Shown piece by piece: positions 9,701-17,407 of a stretch of 36,534 nt of DNA. Position 1 is the first letter of the stretch; every line of letters starts with the position of its first letter. The DNA lies in contig DHXP01000079.1 in NCBI GenBank assembly GCA_002413745.1, positions 1 through 36,534 of the forward strand, read 5' to 3'. The position numbers and the translations under genes were made by a program. The DNA is from Flavobacterium sp. UBA5153. GTDB lineage: Bacteria; Bacteroidota; Bacteroidia; Flavobacteriales; Flavobacteriaceae. A model generated the notes under the pieces. The model did not search any database. It had not been told where the DNA came from and was given only the letters and a program-made list of their open reading frames with translations.

Positions 9701-9864
9701 GATTAATGCCAGCTGCCATTTCTACAGGAATTGGTTCTGAATCCCAAAAACCTCTGGCAATCGTTATCATCGGTGGTTTGATTACGGCAACGATTTTGAC
9801 CTTATTAGTATTCCCAATTATTTTCTGGGTTTTCAATAGGAAAAAACACGCACCGATAGAATAA
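6766..9864 (+). CDS. Heavy-metal RND efflux pump, CusA/CzcA family
   Basis: A 1032-aa inner-membrane proton-driven pump. An N-terminal membrane helix is followed by porter domains, a central membrane bundle at about 338-500, a second porter region and the last helices at about 870-1025; PIEAFPDVTN and WNGRSAEEIE near the N-terminus are heavy-metal RND hallmarks. The TM4 motif GAVDFGIIIDGAVVMVEG keeps D396, D402 and E409, the pattern I associate with divalent-cation pumps (Co/Zn/Cd/Ni, CzcA group) rather than monovalent Cu/Ag pumps, which lack this full set. With the two preceding genes it makes a complete tripartite exporter, with the two-component pair likely controlling it. A strong palindromic terminator follows. 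Confidence 0.95.
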   Translation: MNKFIKNIIAFSLKNKAFTFFWVGILAVAGFISFKNMPIEAFPDVTNTQIIIVNQWNGRSAEEIERFVTSPIEISMNSVQKKTSVRSITMFGLSVIKIIFDDGVDDAFARQQVNNLLKNVSLPDGVVPDVQPPYGPTGEIFRYVLKSKNRDSRDLLTLQSWVIDRQLRAIPGVADLVAFGGQEKTYEVGVDPVKLAKYNITPLQVFDAVNGSNLNVGGDVIEKNGQAYVVRGVGLLKSISDIENIIVDDANGNPILVKNLANVYESSMPRVGQAGLNGNDDVVEGIVVMRKGENAKEVLALVKAKVDELNNGILPKDVKMETFYDRDNLMNFTTETVMHNLLEGIILVTCIVFLFMADWRTTFTVSIVIPLALLFAFLCLKLMGMSANLLSLGAVDFGIIIDGAVVMVEGLFVVLDHKANAVGMDKFNKLAKGSLIKKTGTEMGKAIFFSKLIIITALLPIFSFQKVEGKMFSPLAYTLGFALVGALIFTLTLVPVLSHILLNKNVKEKHNPFVNFWDRIVSKGFAWTFKHKVKALSASMILLVVVFFSATFLGTEFLPQLNEGALWVEAKLPMSTSLTQTVKTTTELRKELQSFPEVTGVLSQMGRSNDGTDPSGFYYVQMQVNLKPKGEWKRKITQDELVDQMDKKLKKHQGIIYNYSQPIIDNVEEAVAGINAANAVKIYGPDLDKLDVLANTVLNKIQNVPGIKDVGILRNVGQPEISVVLDREKMAAYGVTLKDAQAVLELAFGGKTATEKYEGEKKFDVRVRYAKEYRKDEKDIGELKVPTISGAKIPLKEISEVKKITGPAFIFRDNTKRFIGVKFSVRDRDLGSTIADAQSRVAKLKLPNGYTVGWTGEFENQVRASARLGQVVPISLIGIFVLLFILFGNIKDSLLVLTNVPFAIIGGIIALHLTRMNFGISAGVGFIALLGICIQNGVILITEFHNNLKAKFSLQESIFMGVKARTRAVIMTALMASIGLMPAAISTGIGSESQKPLAIVIIGGLITATILTLLVFPIIFWVFNRKKHAPIE

Positions 9865-9882
9865 TATTTAAAAATTGGAACA

Positions 9883-9922
9883 AAAAAAACCGCAATTCTA
9901 AATTTAGAATTGCGGTTTTTTT
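9883..9922. terminator. Bidirectional terminator between the pump gene and purC
   Basis: Perfect 40-bp palindrome: arms 9883-9902 and 9903-9922, core ccgcaattctaaa with its complement, flanked by A-runs on the left and T-runs on the right. It reads as a GC-containing stem with a U tail on both strands, exactly between two converging genes. Confidence 0.92.
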
Positions 9923-9942
9923 AATGACTTTTGGTCAAATAT

Positions 9943-10896
9943 CTATCCTCTACTCTCCAAATAAGCCAAAACGTTTTTCTCAATTCGCTCGTAAATATTG
10001 GTAACATCCGCTTTTACAAATTTTTCTCCCAGAATATTTTCATATAATTCAATGTATCTTTCCGAAACTGTTTCGATATATTCATCGGTCATTTCAGGAA
10101 TTTGTTGCCCTTCCTGACCTTGAAAACCATTTTCGATTAACCAGCGGCGCACAAACTCTTTCGACAATTGTTTTTGCTCCTCTCCTCTATCTTGTCTTTC
10201 TTGGTAGCCTTCGGAATAGAAATAACGGGAAGAATCCGGGGTGTGGATTTCGTCAATAAGAACAATTTTCCCTTCCTTGGTTTTGCCAAATTCATATTTG
10301 GTATCCACCAAAATCAATCCGCGACTGGCGGCGATTTCGGTTCCTCTTTGAAACAATGCTCTGGTGTATTTTTCTAAAACTAAATAATCTTCTTCGGCAA
10401 CAATTCCTTTCGACAAAATCTCCTCACGTGAAATATCTTCATCGTGTGAACCATTATCCGCTTTTGTAGTTGGCGTAATAATCGGTTCCGGGAATTTATC
10501 ATTTTCTTTCAATCCTTCAGCCATAGTAACTCCACAAATTTCTCTTTTTCCTGCTGCATATTCGCGAGCGGCGTGACCTGATACATATCCACGAATCACC
10601 ATTTCGACCTTGAAAGGTTCACATAAATGACCAACGGCTACATTAGGATCTGGTGTTGCAATTAACCAATTTGGAACAATATCTTGAGTCAATTCCATAA
10701 ATTTGGTGGCAATTTGGTTCAGGATTTGCCCTTTGTACGGAATCCCTTTTGGCAAAACCACATCAAAAGCCGAAAGCCTGTCGGTGGCTACCATAACCAA
10801 AAGTTCATCGTTGATATTGTAAACTTCTCTTACTTTTCCGCGATAAACCGATTTTTGATTGGGAAAATTGAAGTTGGTTGTTGTTATTGTGTTCAT
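9943..10896 (-). CDS. purC: Phosphoribosylaminoimidazole-succinocarboxamide synthase
   Basis: A 317-aa cytosolic enzyme of purine synthesis that joins CAIR and aspartate with ATP to make SAICAR. Family motifs are clear: [12 protein letters not shown] near the N-terminus, [39 protein letters not shown] and [12 protein letters not shown]. It is longer than the ~237-aa proteobacterial enzyme and matches the long form found in Bacteroidetes and in yeast. It is the leftmost of a run of minus-strand genes, but it has its own promoter at 10952-10983. No other purine gene is in the window, so purC is not in a pur cluster here. Confidence 0.96.
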   Translation of the reverse strand: MNTITTTNFNFPNQKSVYRGKVREVYNINDELLVMVATDRLSAFDVVLPKGIPYKGQILNQIATKFMELTQDIVPNWLIATPDPNVAVGHLCEPFKVEMVIRGYVSGHAAREYAAGKREICGVTMAEGLKENDKFPEPIITPTTKADNGSHDEDISREEILSKGIVAEEDYLVLEKYTRALFQRGTEIAASRGLILVDTKYEFGKTKEGKIVLIDEIHTPDSSRYFYSEGYQERQDRGEEQKQLSKEFVRRWLIENGFQGQEGQQIPEMTDEYIETVSERYIELYENILGEKFVKADVTNIYERIEKNVLAYLESRG

Positions 10897-10951
10897 TGTC
10901 GTAGTTAATTGTTGTTTACTTCGTCAGTTAGGTCCATCGACCTCGTGTGTA

Positions 10952-10983
10952 CAAAAATAGGTTGTTTTGCAGAGATACACAAA
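10952..10983 (-). promoter_or_regulatory. purC promoter, Bacteroidetes type
   Basis: Minus strand: -33 TTTG at 10983-10980, a 20-bp spacer, then -7 TATTTTTG at 10959-10952, a full match to TTTG-N(19-20)-TAnnTTTG. The implied start lies about 50 nt before the purC ATG. Confidence 0.65.
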
Positions 10984-11048
10984 ATTGTTCGAAAGATATC
11001 CAAAGAAAAAAATGAACAGCTATTTATGTTTTAAAACTTATAATTTAT

Positions 11049-13397
11049 TTACTTCTTAAGAAGCGTGGTGTTAAACAAATTCAAGATTCGGCTATATTCA
11101 TCAATCCACGAATAGGTTTGCACAAAACCGTGGCTCTCTACGGGAAAGGAAGAAAGACTCCAATTCTTTTTACCCAACTCTACAAATCGTTGGGACAAAC
11201 GGACAATATCTTTGTATTCTACATTGTTATCGACCATTCCGTGGAGCATTAGTAAATTGCCTTCTAAATTTTCGGCAAAATAGATTGGAGAGCTTTTTTT
11301 GTAGGCATCGGGATCCGTTTCCGGGAAATTAAGAATATTTCCCGTATAACCATGATTGTAGTGTGCCCAATCTGTCACCGAACGCAAAGCAGCACCTGAT
11401 GCAAATTCTTTTGGAGCGGTAAGCATCGCCATCAAGGTAATGAAACCACCATAAGAGCCTCCGTAAATACCTACCCTATTAGCATCTATTCCATAATTAT
11501 CAACCAAATATTTTTTGCCATCTATTTGATCCGATAAATCTTTTCCACCCATAAAACGATAAATTCCGGTTCTAAAATCACGCCCATAACCATCACTGGC
11601 TCTATAATCTATATCTAAAATGGTATACCCCAAATCTGCCAATAAATTATTGAACATATATTCCCTATGGTAATTACTCCAATAATTATGTGCATCTTGC
11701 AAATAGCCGGCGCCGTGAACAAAGAGTATTGCCGCCTTATTAGCATAGGTCGTTTGCGGTTGATACAATCTTGCGTAAACCATAGTGCCATCTTGCGCTT
11801 TGAAAGTAATCACTTCGGGCGCACGCCACGGATATGCTTTAAAATTTTCGGTAGTAGAAAAAGTGATTTGACGAAGTGTTGTGTTCTTTTTATTATCGGC
11901 AATATACAATTCCCAAGGTTTATTTTTATAGGAATAACGCACCAATAGTGTGCTTTCATCTGGAGACAAACTGGCCTCGTGTGCTCCATCATTTATCAGA
12001 ATTGGTTGTAAAACAGCATCAGAAACATTTAACGTATAGAAATTTCTGTTACCCGGATGTGTTGTGTTTGTAGTTAAATAAAATGTCTTCTTGTCTTTTG
12101 ACAAATTCACGTCTCGAACTTCCCAATTCCCTTTTGTAAGCTGTGTTTTCTTTTTTGACTTTAGATTATAGGTGTATAAATGAGAATATCCCGACTCTTC
12201 CGATTGGAAATAAATGGTTTCGTTATCCCAAAGAAAACCAAGTGTTCCCGAATCAAAAGAATAGGAAGAAATTCCGGACCCGCCAATCCAAGCCTCGTCG
12301 TGTTGATGCTCAATTTCCTCGAATGTCCCTTTTTCCAAATTCAGGTTTACCAACCAACGGTCTTTATTGTCTTGACTTCGAATTTCGGCTACTGCAAACG
12401 AACCATCCTGATTATAAATAGGCTCTTGGACAACAATCAGTTTATCTGCTTTCTCCCTGTTTTTTAGTTTTTCATACAATTCAAAATATTTAGGCGTATC
12501 CTGAATATGACTCAATGACGAAAAATTCATAAAGTAAACAGTATCTTTTGCAATGTTATTTATCCCAAATTTTGTTGCTACCAGGTTGTTTTCAGAAACT
12601 TTTTCTCTTGTGTTTGGTATTTGATTATAACCATCCGCAGTAATGAAAACTTCCATTTTTTCCTTTTTATCCTCCTTTTTTTCTGTCAGTCTAAAGGTTG
12701 CAAAATCACCTTTCGGGCTTGCTTTTAGACTCCCAAAAACATCTTTATCATAATAATATGCTTTTGGAAAATCTGATTTCACGCTTTTAGATTTTGCCTC
12801 ATTCCATTTCTTCTTCGCATCCTGATCCCTTATGAATTGGAATAATTCTTTTTGCTGGTTTTTTAAAAAGGACTCTTTATTAGATTCTGCGTCCTGATCT
12901 TTTCCTTGCTTGAAATTCGTTATTTGCAGAATAGTTCCTTCTTTAGTATTGTACTTAAATAGGTTTTCATTTTGTTCAAAAAATAATATTCCATCTTCAA
13001 AACCCAACTGCAAATTTGAAACAGAATTACTTTGTTGATAGAGTTTTTTTGTCGTTTTGTTTTTTATGGCGTAAGAAAATAAAACTCCTTCGTCTAAATA
13101 ATAAACCAAATCAGATGTTGCATTTCTTTTAAAATCCAATTTAGAAAATGCTCCTTCATTTACCGGAGCAAGTTGTGGTTTTGCCAGACCTTTTTCCCAA
13201 AAATAAGTACTTGAACCCAGTTCATTATTTGGATTCCATTCAAAATATATTTTTTTACCATCCAAAGACCAACGCGCGTTTTCGGGTTGAGCACCAATAA
13301 AAGCATCTCCTTTCATAATGTCCTCCAACTTCAAATTCTGGCTTTGGCTCGTTATTGCAAAGGCAAAACAAACAAGTGCGAAAAAAAATTTATTCAT
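11049..13397 (-). CDS. Exported S9-family serine peptidase (prolyl oligopeptidase / DPP IV-like)
   Basis: 782 aa. Signal peptide 1-20 (MNKFFFALVCFAFAITSQSQ). Residues about 25-520 form a beta-propeller of WD/PD40-like blades (SLDGKKIYF, SPKGDFATF, SKDKKTFYL, SPDESTLLV). The C-terminal alpha/beta hydrolase carries the triad S648 in GIYGGSYGGF, D723 in LHGMVDNN and H756 in VESHGF. It probably trims dipeptides or cleaves proline-containing peptides in the periplasm. There is no C-terminal type IX sorting domain, so it is not expected on the cell surface. A charged insertion around 160-205 (KQGKDQDAESNKESF) interrupts the propeller; I recall related flavobacterial proteins with similar insertions. 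It is followed by purC, which has its own promoter. Confidence 0.92.
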   Translation of the reverse strand: MNKFFFALVCFAFAITSQSQNLKLEDIMKGDAFIGAQPENARWSLDGKKIYFEWNPNNELGSSTYFWEKGLAKPQLAPVNEGAFSKLDFKRNATSDLVYYLDEGVLFSYAIKNKTTKKLYQQSNSVSNLQLGFEDGILFFEQNENLFKYNTKEGTILQITNFKQGKDQDAESNKESFLKNQQKELFQFIRDQDAKKKWNEAKSKSVKSDFPKAYYYDKDVFGSLKASPKGDFATFRLTEKKEDKKEKMEVFITADGYNQIPNTREKVSENNLVATKFGINNIAKDTVYFMNFSSLSHIQDTPKYFELYEKLKNREKADKLIVVQEPIYNQDGSFAVAEIRSQDNKDRWLVNLNLEKGTFEEIEHQHDEAWIGGSGISSYSFDSGTLGFLWDNETIYFQSEESGYSHLYTYNLKSKKKTQLTKGNWEVRDVNLSKDKKTFYLTTNTTHPGNRNFYTLNVSDAVLQPILINDGAHEASLSPDESTLLVRYSYKNKPWELYIADNKKNTTLRQITFSTTENFKAYPWRAPEVITFKAQDGTMVYARLYQPQTTYANKAAILFVHGAGYLQDAHNYWSNYHREYMFNNLLADLGYTILDIDYRASDGYGRDFRTGIYRFMGGKDLSDQIDGKKYLVDNYGIDANRVGIYGGSYGGFITLMAMLTAPKEFASGAALRSVTDWAHYNHGYTGNILNFPETDPDAYKKSSPIYFAENLEGNLLMLHGMVDNNVEYKDIVRLSQRFVELGKKNWSLSSFPVESHGFVQTYSWIDEYSRILNLFNTTLLKK

Positions 13398-13419
13398 TTT
13401 ATTTAAGATTATGTTTCAA

Positions 13420-13427
13420 CAAAAATA
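13420..13427 (-). promoter_or_regulatory. Probable -7 box for the S9 peptidase gene
   Basis: Minus strand TATTTTTG, an exact TAnnTTTG match, 23 nt from the ATG. No TTTG or TTG stands at the expected -33 position; a long T run (minus strand) is there instead. Confidence 0.4.
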
Positions 13428-13468
13428 CACTTTGGAAAGTAATAAAAAAAAATGTTCCTATTTTAGGA

Positions 13469-14302
13469 TTAATCAACCACCGGAACAGCAGTCTTCAATA
13501 TTTTTTGGGACAGGTATTTTGCCACACCATCATTGTCATTGGTAGAAATCACCTCTAAATGGGAAAGTTTACTTTTCAAGCTTTCGACGGCATTTTCCAT
13601 AATCAAGGCTTTCCCAGTGGCAATAAGCATTTTTTCGTCATTGAATCCGTCTCCAAAAGATAGGGTTTCCTCGAAAGTAAAATTCTCTTTTTCCAAAATT
13701 TTCAAAATTGCTACACTTTTATCCACGGATTTATCCATAAATTCAAGACAAAACGGAAGACTAAAGGCGTGACTAAAATCATCCGAATGGTCTACCAGAA
13801 TTCTGTCCCTTAATTCCACCAATTTTTGATGACTATCGTGTGTGAAAAACAATTTTATGGCACTCAAATCTTCAACAAATTTAAAATCGACTATTTCGGG
13901 CGGATAGTTTATAACAGTTTGAAAACTATTCAACTTTTTATTTTCCTTATTCGTTTGCCAAACTTCCTCTTTGAATAATACCGTCGTAAACTCTGGATCA
14001 ATATCTAAATCTAAAACCGATTTTATGGCATCGTTTTTTATGTCGAAAGAATATAGCAATTCTTTTGTAGGCGAATGAATCCGCGCTCCATTCGATGTCA
14101 CCAAATAAACCGGACAACCCAAACTTTCAACAATAGGCAAAGCATCAAGATGATGACGACCCGTGGCGACAATTATTAAATAATTTTCTTTATGAAGTTG
14201 TTGAAAAACGGTTTTGGTGTATTCGGAAATTTGATGTTTTGTATTGAGTAAAGTGCCGTCTAAATCGCTTATTACAACTTTAATTTTTTCTTTTTTAACC
14301 AT
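13469..14302 (-). CDS. Cof-type HAD-IIB hydrolase
   Basis: A 277-aa cytosolic phosphatase of the haloacid dehalogenase superfamily, subfamily IIB. Motif I is ISDLDGTLLNT with nucleophile D13 and acid/base D15. Motif II lies near VATGRHH. K195 is a candidate for motif III. Motif IV is FGDGFNDEKML with D218 and D222. The cap domain lies between motifs II and III. Family members act on sugar phosphates, FMN or pyridoxal phosphate; the substrate here is unknown. It has its own promoter and is followed on the same strand by the S9 peptidase gene after 71 bp, so some co-transcription is possible. Confidence 0.9.
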   Translation of the reverse strand: MVKKEKIKVVISDLDGTLLNTKHQISEYTKTVFQQLHKENYLIIVATGRHHLDALPIVESLGCPVYLVTSNGARIHSPTKELLYSFDIKNDAIKSVLDLDIDPEFTTVLFKEEVWQTNKENKKLNSFQTVINYPPEIVDFKFVEDLSAIKLFFTHDSHQKLVELRDRILVDHSDDFSHAFSLPFCLEFMDKSVDKSVAILKILEKENFTFEETLSFGDGFNDEKMLIATGKALIMENAVESLKSKLSHLEVISTNDNDGVAKYLSQKILKTAVPVVD

Positions 14303-14328
14303 TTTTTAAATTCCAATTTTAAGAAAGG

Positions 14329-14360
14329 CAAATTTACTTTATATCGAAGAGATAAACAAA
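14329..14360 (-). promoter_or_regulatory. Promoter of the HAD hydrolase gene
   Basis: Minus strand -33 TTTG at 14360-14357, 20-bp spacer, -7 TAAATTTG at 14336-14329, matching the Bacteroidetes consensus. It lies between the RAYT stop and the HAD start. Confidence 0.6.
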
Positions 14361-14391
14361 GAAAAAACACCAAACCATTGCTCCGAAAAAA

Positions 14392-14853
14392 TCAATCCAA
14401 CCATTCAAACAAATATTCGTCCTTGTATTCTACTTCGAATTTTTCCAGAAATTCAATATATTCTTCTTTGAACGATTTCTTCTGATGATGATTTTTTTGA
14501 TTTCTAATGTAATTTACCACATTGTCAATTTGGCTGAAACCGTATGAAAACGCACCAAATCCTTCTTGCCAATAAAATGGAATCTTTGTCAATTGCTTTT
14601 CATTGATAAAAAAATTACTGGATTTTTTAATTTCCCTAACCAAATCCGAAAGGCAGCAATTTGGTTTCATTCCAATAAAAATATGAATATGGTCGGGCAT
14701 TCCGTTTATGGCAATCAATTTCTGTCCCTTGTTTTGAATAATTCCCGTTATATATTTATACAATTCCTCTTCCCAAGATTCGTGAATCAATGCTTTCCGA
14801 TTTTGAACCGAAAAAACAACTTGAATGTATAATTGGGAATAAGTATCGGCCAT
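14392..14853 (-). CDS. REP-associated tyrosine transposase (RAYT), IS200/IS605 Y1 type
   Basis: A 153-aa HUH single-strand transposase. The metal-binding HUH motif is H55-I-H57 in MPDHIHIF; the catalytic tyrosine is most likely Y115 in DNVVNYIRNQKNHHQ. The N-terminus TYSQLYIQVVFSVQNR is typical of TnpA-REP proteins. It appears intact. No tnpB lies beside it and no IS605 end hairpins enclose it tightly, but a cluster of short palindromes lies immediately upstream (14872-15077). That fits a domesticated RAYT that acts on REP-like repeats rather than a self-moving IS. No promoter was recognised. Confidence 0.88.
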   Translation of the reverse strand: MADTYSQLYIQVVFSVQNRKALIHESWEEELYKYITGIIQNKGQKLIAINGMPDHIHIFIGMKPNCCLSDLVREIKKSSNFFINEKQLTKIPFYWQEGFGAFSYGFSQIDNVVNYIRNQKNHHQKKSFKEEYIEFLEKFEVEYKDEYLFEWLD

Positions 14854-14871
14854 TGTAATTTGATTTGATTC

Positions 14872-15077
14872 AAAAATCCCAAAGGGATTTTATGTTTATA
14901 GAAAAACAATTATTGATTTAAAAATCCCGGAGGGATTTCATGTTTATAGAAAAAACAATTATCGAATTACGGGTTCGACCCCAGCTGGGGTCGAATATTA
15001 CATTGGACAATTACATATAAACATTGGCTCTTTTATAAACATTTAACGTTCTATAAACATTGAACGGCTCTGCCGTT
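14872..15077. repeat. REP-like palindrome array beside the RAYT gene
   Basis: Two direct copies of a ~42-bp unit at 14872-14913 and 14920-14962 each begin with a hairpin (aaatccc-nnn-gggattt) and continue ATGTTTATAGAAAAA(A)CAATTAT; only a few bases differ. A perfect 22-bp palindrome follows at 14974-14995 (ttcgaccccag and its complement). Then TATAAACATT occurs three times at exactly 18-bp intervals (15016, 15034, 15052); its first nine bases are the reverse complement of ATGTTTATA in the first units. The array ends with the hairpin aacggc-tct-gccgtt at 15063-15077. It fills the space between the RAYT and phoH genes. Confidence 0.75.
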
Positions 15078-15096
15078 TTTATAAAAATGTTGTATT

Positions 15097-16047
15097 TCAA
15101 TCATTATTCTCAATCATCTTATACGCATCAATTACTTTTTTAACCAAGCGATGGCGCACAATATCTTTGTCGTCAAGGTAAACAATTCCTATCCCTTCCA
15201 AATCTTTCAAAACCAAAATCGCTTCTTTCAACCCGGAAATCGTTCTTCGTGGCAAATCGACTTGTCCTGGATCACCGGTAATCATAAACTTGGCGCTTTT
15301 TCCCATGCGGGTCAGGAACATTTTCATTTGGGAATGGGTGGTGTTTTGGGCTTCGTCAAGAATCACGAAAGCATTATCCAAAGTTCTTCCTCGCATAAAT
15401 GCCAATGGCGCAATCTGGATAATTCCCTTCAAAATATAATCTTCTAGTTTTTCGTTGGGCAACATATCGCGTAAGGCATCATACAAAGGTTGCATATAGG
15501 GATCGAGTTTTTCCTTCATGTCACCGGGAAGAAAACCAAGATTTTCTCCAGCTTCGACCGCTGGACGAGTCAATATGATTCGCTTGACTTGCTTTTCTTT
15601 CAATGCTTTCACCGCCATGGCAACACCAGTGTAAGTCTTTCCGGTACCAGCCGGACCAACGGCAAAAACCATATCGTTTTTGTTCATAGTTTCGACCAAC
15701 AATTGCTGGTTTGGCGTCATGGCTTTGATAATTTTTCCACCAACACCGTGTACTAATATTTTGTCGTTGTCAAAGACCTTACGATCTTCGTGACTACCAC
15801 CCATAATAACCCGCTCAATGACATTGTTGTCAATGTTATTGTAACGAGTAAAATGCAGCATTAATCGGTTGAAGCGGTTCTCGAATTCATCCAGCACTTC
15901 TTTTTCGCCAAAAGCCTTCAAGGTAGTTCCTCGGGCAACAATCTTCAATTTAGGATAGTACTTTTTAATTGTTTCAAGATGAGTGTCTTGAGCGCCCCAA
16001 AAATCTTTTGGAGCGATGTCTATGAGCTCGATGATTCTTTCGTTCAA
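15097..16047 (-). CDS. PhoH family ATPase
   Basis: A 316-aa cytosolic P-loop ATPase. An N-terminal KH-like region (about 15-90) precedes the ATPase domain with Walker A GPAGTGKT at 131-138 and Walker B FVILDEAQ with D231 and E232; TRPAVEAGENLGFLPGD and ITGDPGQVDLP are family signatures. PhoH proteins are linked to RNA metabolism and often act near YbeY, which is not in this window. The only start that keeps the typical MNERIIEL N-terminus is a TTG at 16047; no ATG lies close enough upstream or downstream. A TAAATTTG on the minus strand at 16103-16110 may be its -7 box. Confidence 0.93.
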   Translation of the reverse strand: MNERIIELIDIAPKDFWGAQDTHLETIKKYYPKLKIVARGTTLKAFGEKEVLDEFENRFNRLMLHFTRYNNIDNNVIERVIMGGSHEDRKVFDNDKILVHGVGGKIIKAMTPNQQLLVETMNKNDMVFAVGPAGTGKTYTGVAMAVKALKEKQVKRIILTRPAVEAGENLGFLPGDMKEKLDPYMQPLYDALRDMLPNEKLEDYILKGIIQIAPLAFMRGRTLDNAFVILDEAQNTTHSQMKMFLTRMGKSAKFMITGDPGQVDLPRRTISGLKEAILVLKDLEGIGIVYLDDKDIVRHRLVKKVIDAYKMIENND

Positions 16048-16087
16048 ATGGTATAGTTTTAAGTATTAAATAATCGTCGATAATTAT

Positions 16088-16110
16088 TAGCTTTGCATTT
16101 CTCAAATTTA
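16088..16110. promoter_or_regulatory. Divergent -7 boxes for phoH and the 16154 gene
   Basis: Plus strand TAGCTTTG at 16088-16095 points to the gene at 16154; minus strand TAAATTTG at 16110-16103 points to phoH. Both match TAnnTTTG. Neither has an obvious TTTG at the right distance, so the calls rest on the -7 boxes alone. The transcripts would overlap slightly at their 5' ends. Confidence 0.4.
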
Positions 16111-16153
16111 ATGAGTTTTAAGTTCCGTTTCCTTTTTATTTATAAACAATTTT

Positions 16154-16981
16154 ATGTCAATAATTACCCTTACCACCGATTACGGCTTGAAAGACCACTT
16201 TGTTGGTGCGTTGAAAGGGAAGATTTTATCGGAATATCCCGAAGCCTCGATTATTGATATTTCTCATCATATTGACGCATTCAACACTGTTGAAGCAAGT
16301 TACATTATTGGAGCTGCCTATTCCAGTTTTCCAAAAGGCACCGTGCATCTCATTGGCGTTGATATGGAATGGAACAAGGAAAACCAACATATTGTGATGC
16401 AATGGAACGATCATTATTTTATTGCTGCCGATAATGGTATTTTGAGTATGCTTTCGCAAAAAATTGTTCCCCAGAAAATAGTCGCCATCAATATTCACGA
16501 CCGTTTGCCCAATGATGCCACCGATTTGGACGTTTTCGTAAAAGTCGCTTGTCATATTGCCAAAGGCGGTTTGCTAAACGTTATTGGCAAAGAAATAAAA
16601 ACCATCAAACAAGTAACCGATTTGCAAGCCGTTGCTGCCGATGACGGAAATTCCTTGAAAGGATACGTAATTTACATTGACCATTTTGGTAATGTGGTGA
16701 CCAATATTTCAAAAAAGCAGTTTCTGGAAGTTGCCAAAGGAAGACCTTACGAGATTGTCTTGAGAACCAAAAACATCAAAACCATTCTGCCTAATTATTC
16801 CGCGATTGCGAGTTCTGATAAATATCCCATCAAATATTATGAAGGCGAAAAACTGGCCATTTTCAACGAGGCGGGTTTTCTTGAAATAGCCATTTTCAGG
16901 AGCAATCCATCCAAAGTAGGTTCAGCCAATAGCTTGCTGGGATTGAATTATAGGGATGGTATCACAATAAAATTTGTTTGA
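16154..16981 (+). CDS. SAM hydroxide adenosyltransferase family protein (DUF62)
   Basis: A 275-aa cytosolic protein of the family that includes SAM-dependent chlorinase/fluorinase and, far more commonly, enzymes that hydrolyse S-adenosylmethionine to adenosine and methionine. The family start TLTTDYGLKDHFVGALKG (D9), the IIDISHHIDAFN segment, and the C-terminal domain signature YIDHFGNVVTNIS are all present. The usual physiological reaction is hydrolysis; halogenation is restricted to a few actinomycete members. It is divergent from phoH and followed by a hairpin repeat and the small monooxygenase-like gene on the same strand. Confidence 0.9.
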   Translation: MSIITLTTDYGLKDHFVGALKGKILSEYPEASIIDISHHIDAFNTVEASYIIGAAYSSFPKGTVHLIGVDMEWNKENQHIVMQWNDHYFIAADNGILSMLSQKIVPQKIVAINIHDRLPNDATDLDVFVKVACHIAKGGLLNVIGKEIKTIKQVTDLQAVAADDGNSLKGYVIYIDHFGNVVTNISKKQFLEVAKGRPYEIVLRTKNIKTILPNYSAIASSDKYPIKYYEGEKLAIFNEAGFLEIAIFRSNPSKVGSANSLLGLNYRDGITIKFV

Positions 16982-16982
16982 A

Positions 16983-17006
16983 GTTTAAAGTTGAGCAACT
17001 TTGAAC
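16983..17006 (+). repeat. GAGC-loop intergenic hairpin, copy 1
   Basis: gtttaaagtt at 16983-16992, loop gagc, aactttgaac at 16997-17006: a 10-bp stem with one T-G wobble, directly after the stop codon of the DUF62 gene. A second copy with the same loop occurs at 17346. It may be a terminator or RNA-processing hairpin, but no U tract follows. Confidence 0.6.
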
Positions 17007-17038
17007 TTTTTAAACTTTAAACCTTAAACAAAAAAACA

Positions 17039-17335
17039 ATGTTCATACGAATAGTAAAAATGTCCTTTCACGAAGAAAATATTCCTGCTTTTTTGGAAAA
17101 TTTCGAATTAATGAAAGACAAAATACGAAACGCGCCGGGAAACCGTTTATTGGAACTGTATCAAGACAAAACCAACAAAAGTATTTTCTTTACGTATAGT
17201 TATTGGGAAACCGAAGAAGATTTGGAAAATTACAGAAAATCGGAACTTTTCAATACAGTTTGGACATATACCAAGAAGTTATTCAACGACAAACCCGAAG
17301 CGTGGAGCGTCAACAAATTAGTTTCTTTAGTTTAA
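17039..17335 (+). CDS. Antibiotic biosynthesis monooxygenase (ABM) domain protein
   Basis: A 98-aa single-domain ferredoxin-like protein. It starts MFIRIVKMSFHEENIPAFLENFE and contains the FFTYSYWETEEDLENYRKSELFNTVW segment typical of ABM / putative quinol monooxygenases, with W216-type aromatic context replaced here by YSYW. Such proteins usually form dimers; many have no known substrate. It lies between two copies of the GAGC-loop hairpin and upstream of gldF, with 72 bp to the gldF start, so it may share a transcript with gldFG. No promoter of its own was clear. Functional annotation beyond the fold is weak. Confidence 0.82.
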   Translation: MFIRIVKMSFHEENIPAFLENFELMKDKIRNAPGNRLLELYQDKTNKSIFFTYSYWETEEDLENYRKSELFNTVWTYTKKLFNDKPEAWSVNKLVSLV

Positions 17336-17345
17336 CGTTTTTTTT

Positions 17346-17389
17346 GTTTCAAGTTGAGCAACCTGAAACCTGAAACCTGAAACCTGAAA
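17346..17389 (+). repeat. GAGC-loop hairpin copy 2 plus four tandem CCTGAAA heptamers
   Basis: gtttcaagtt at 17346-17355, loop gagc, aacctgaaac at 17360-17369. Compared with copy 1, one pair changes from A-T to C-G on both sides, a compensatory change. The right arm runs into four perfect tandem copies of cctgaaa (17362-17389) just upstream of gldF. Confidence 0.7.
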
Positions 17390-17407
17390 CTTTAAACAAA
17401 TTAAAGA

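Noticed and set aside
10168-10377. Rightward frames inside purC and the S9 peptidase gene
   Set aside because: They are antisense shadows of strongly recognisable genes, with no promoter or family match.
14392-14853. RAYT gene as a complete IS200/IS605 insertion sequence
   Set aside because: No tnpB and no defined left and right end hairpins with target; the neighbouring repeats look like REP units instead.
15063-15080. Hairpin aacggc-tct-gccgtt plus T run as the phoH terminator
   Set aside because: The T run is on the wrong side for the leftward phoH transcript; it fits better as the last unit of the REP-like array.
17362-17389. Four CCTGAAA repeats as a CRISPR remnant
   Set aside because: The units are contiguous with no spacers and only 7 bp long; a simple tandem repeat.
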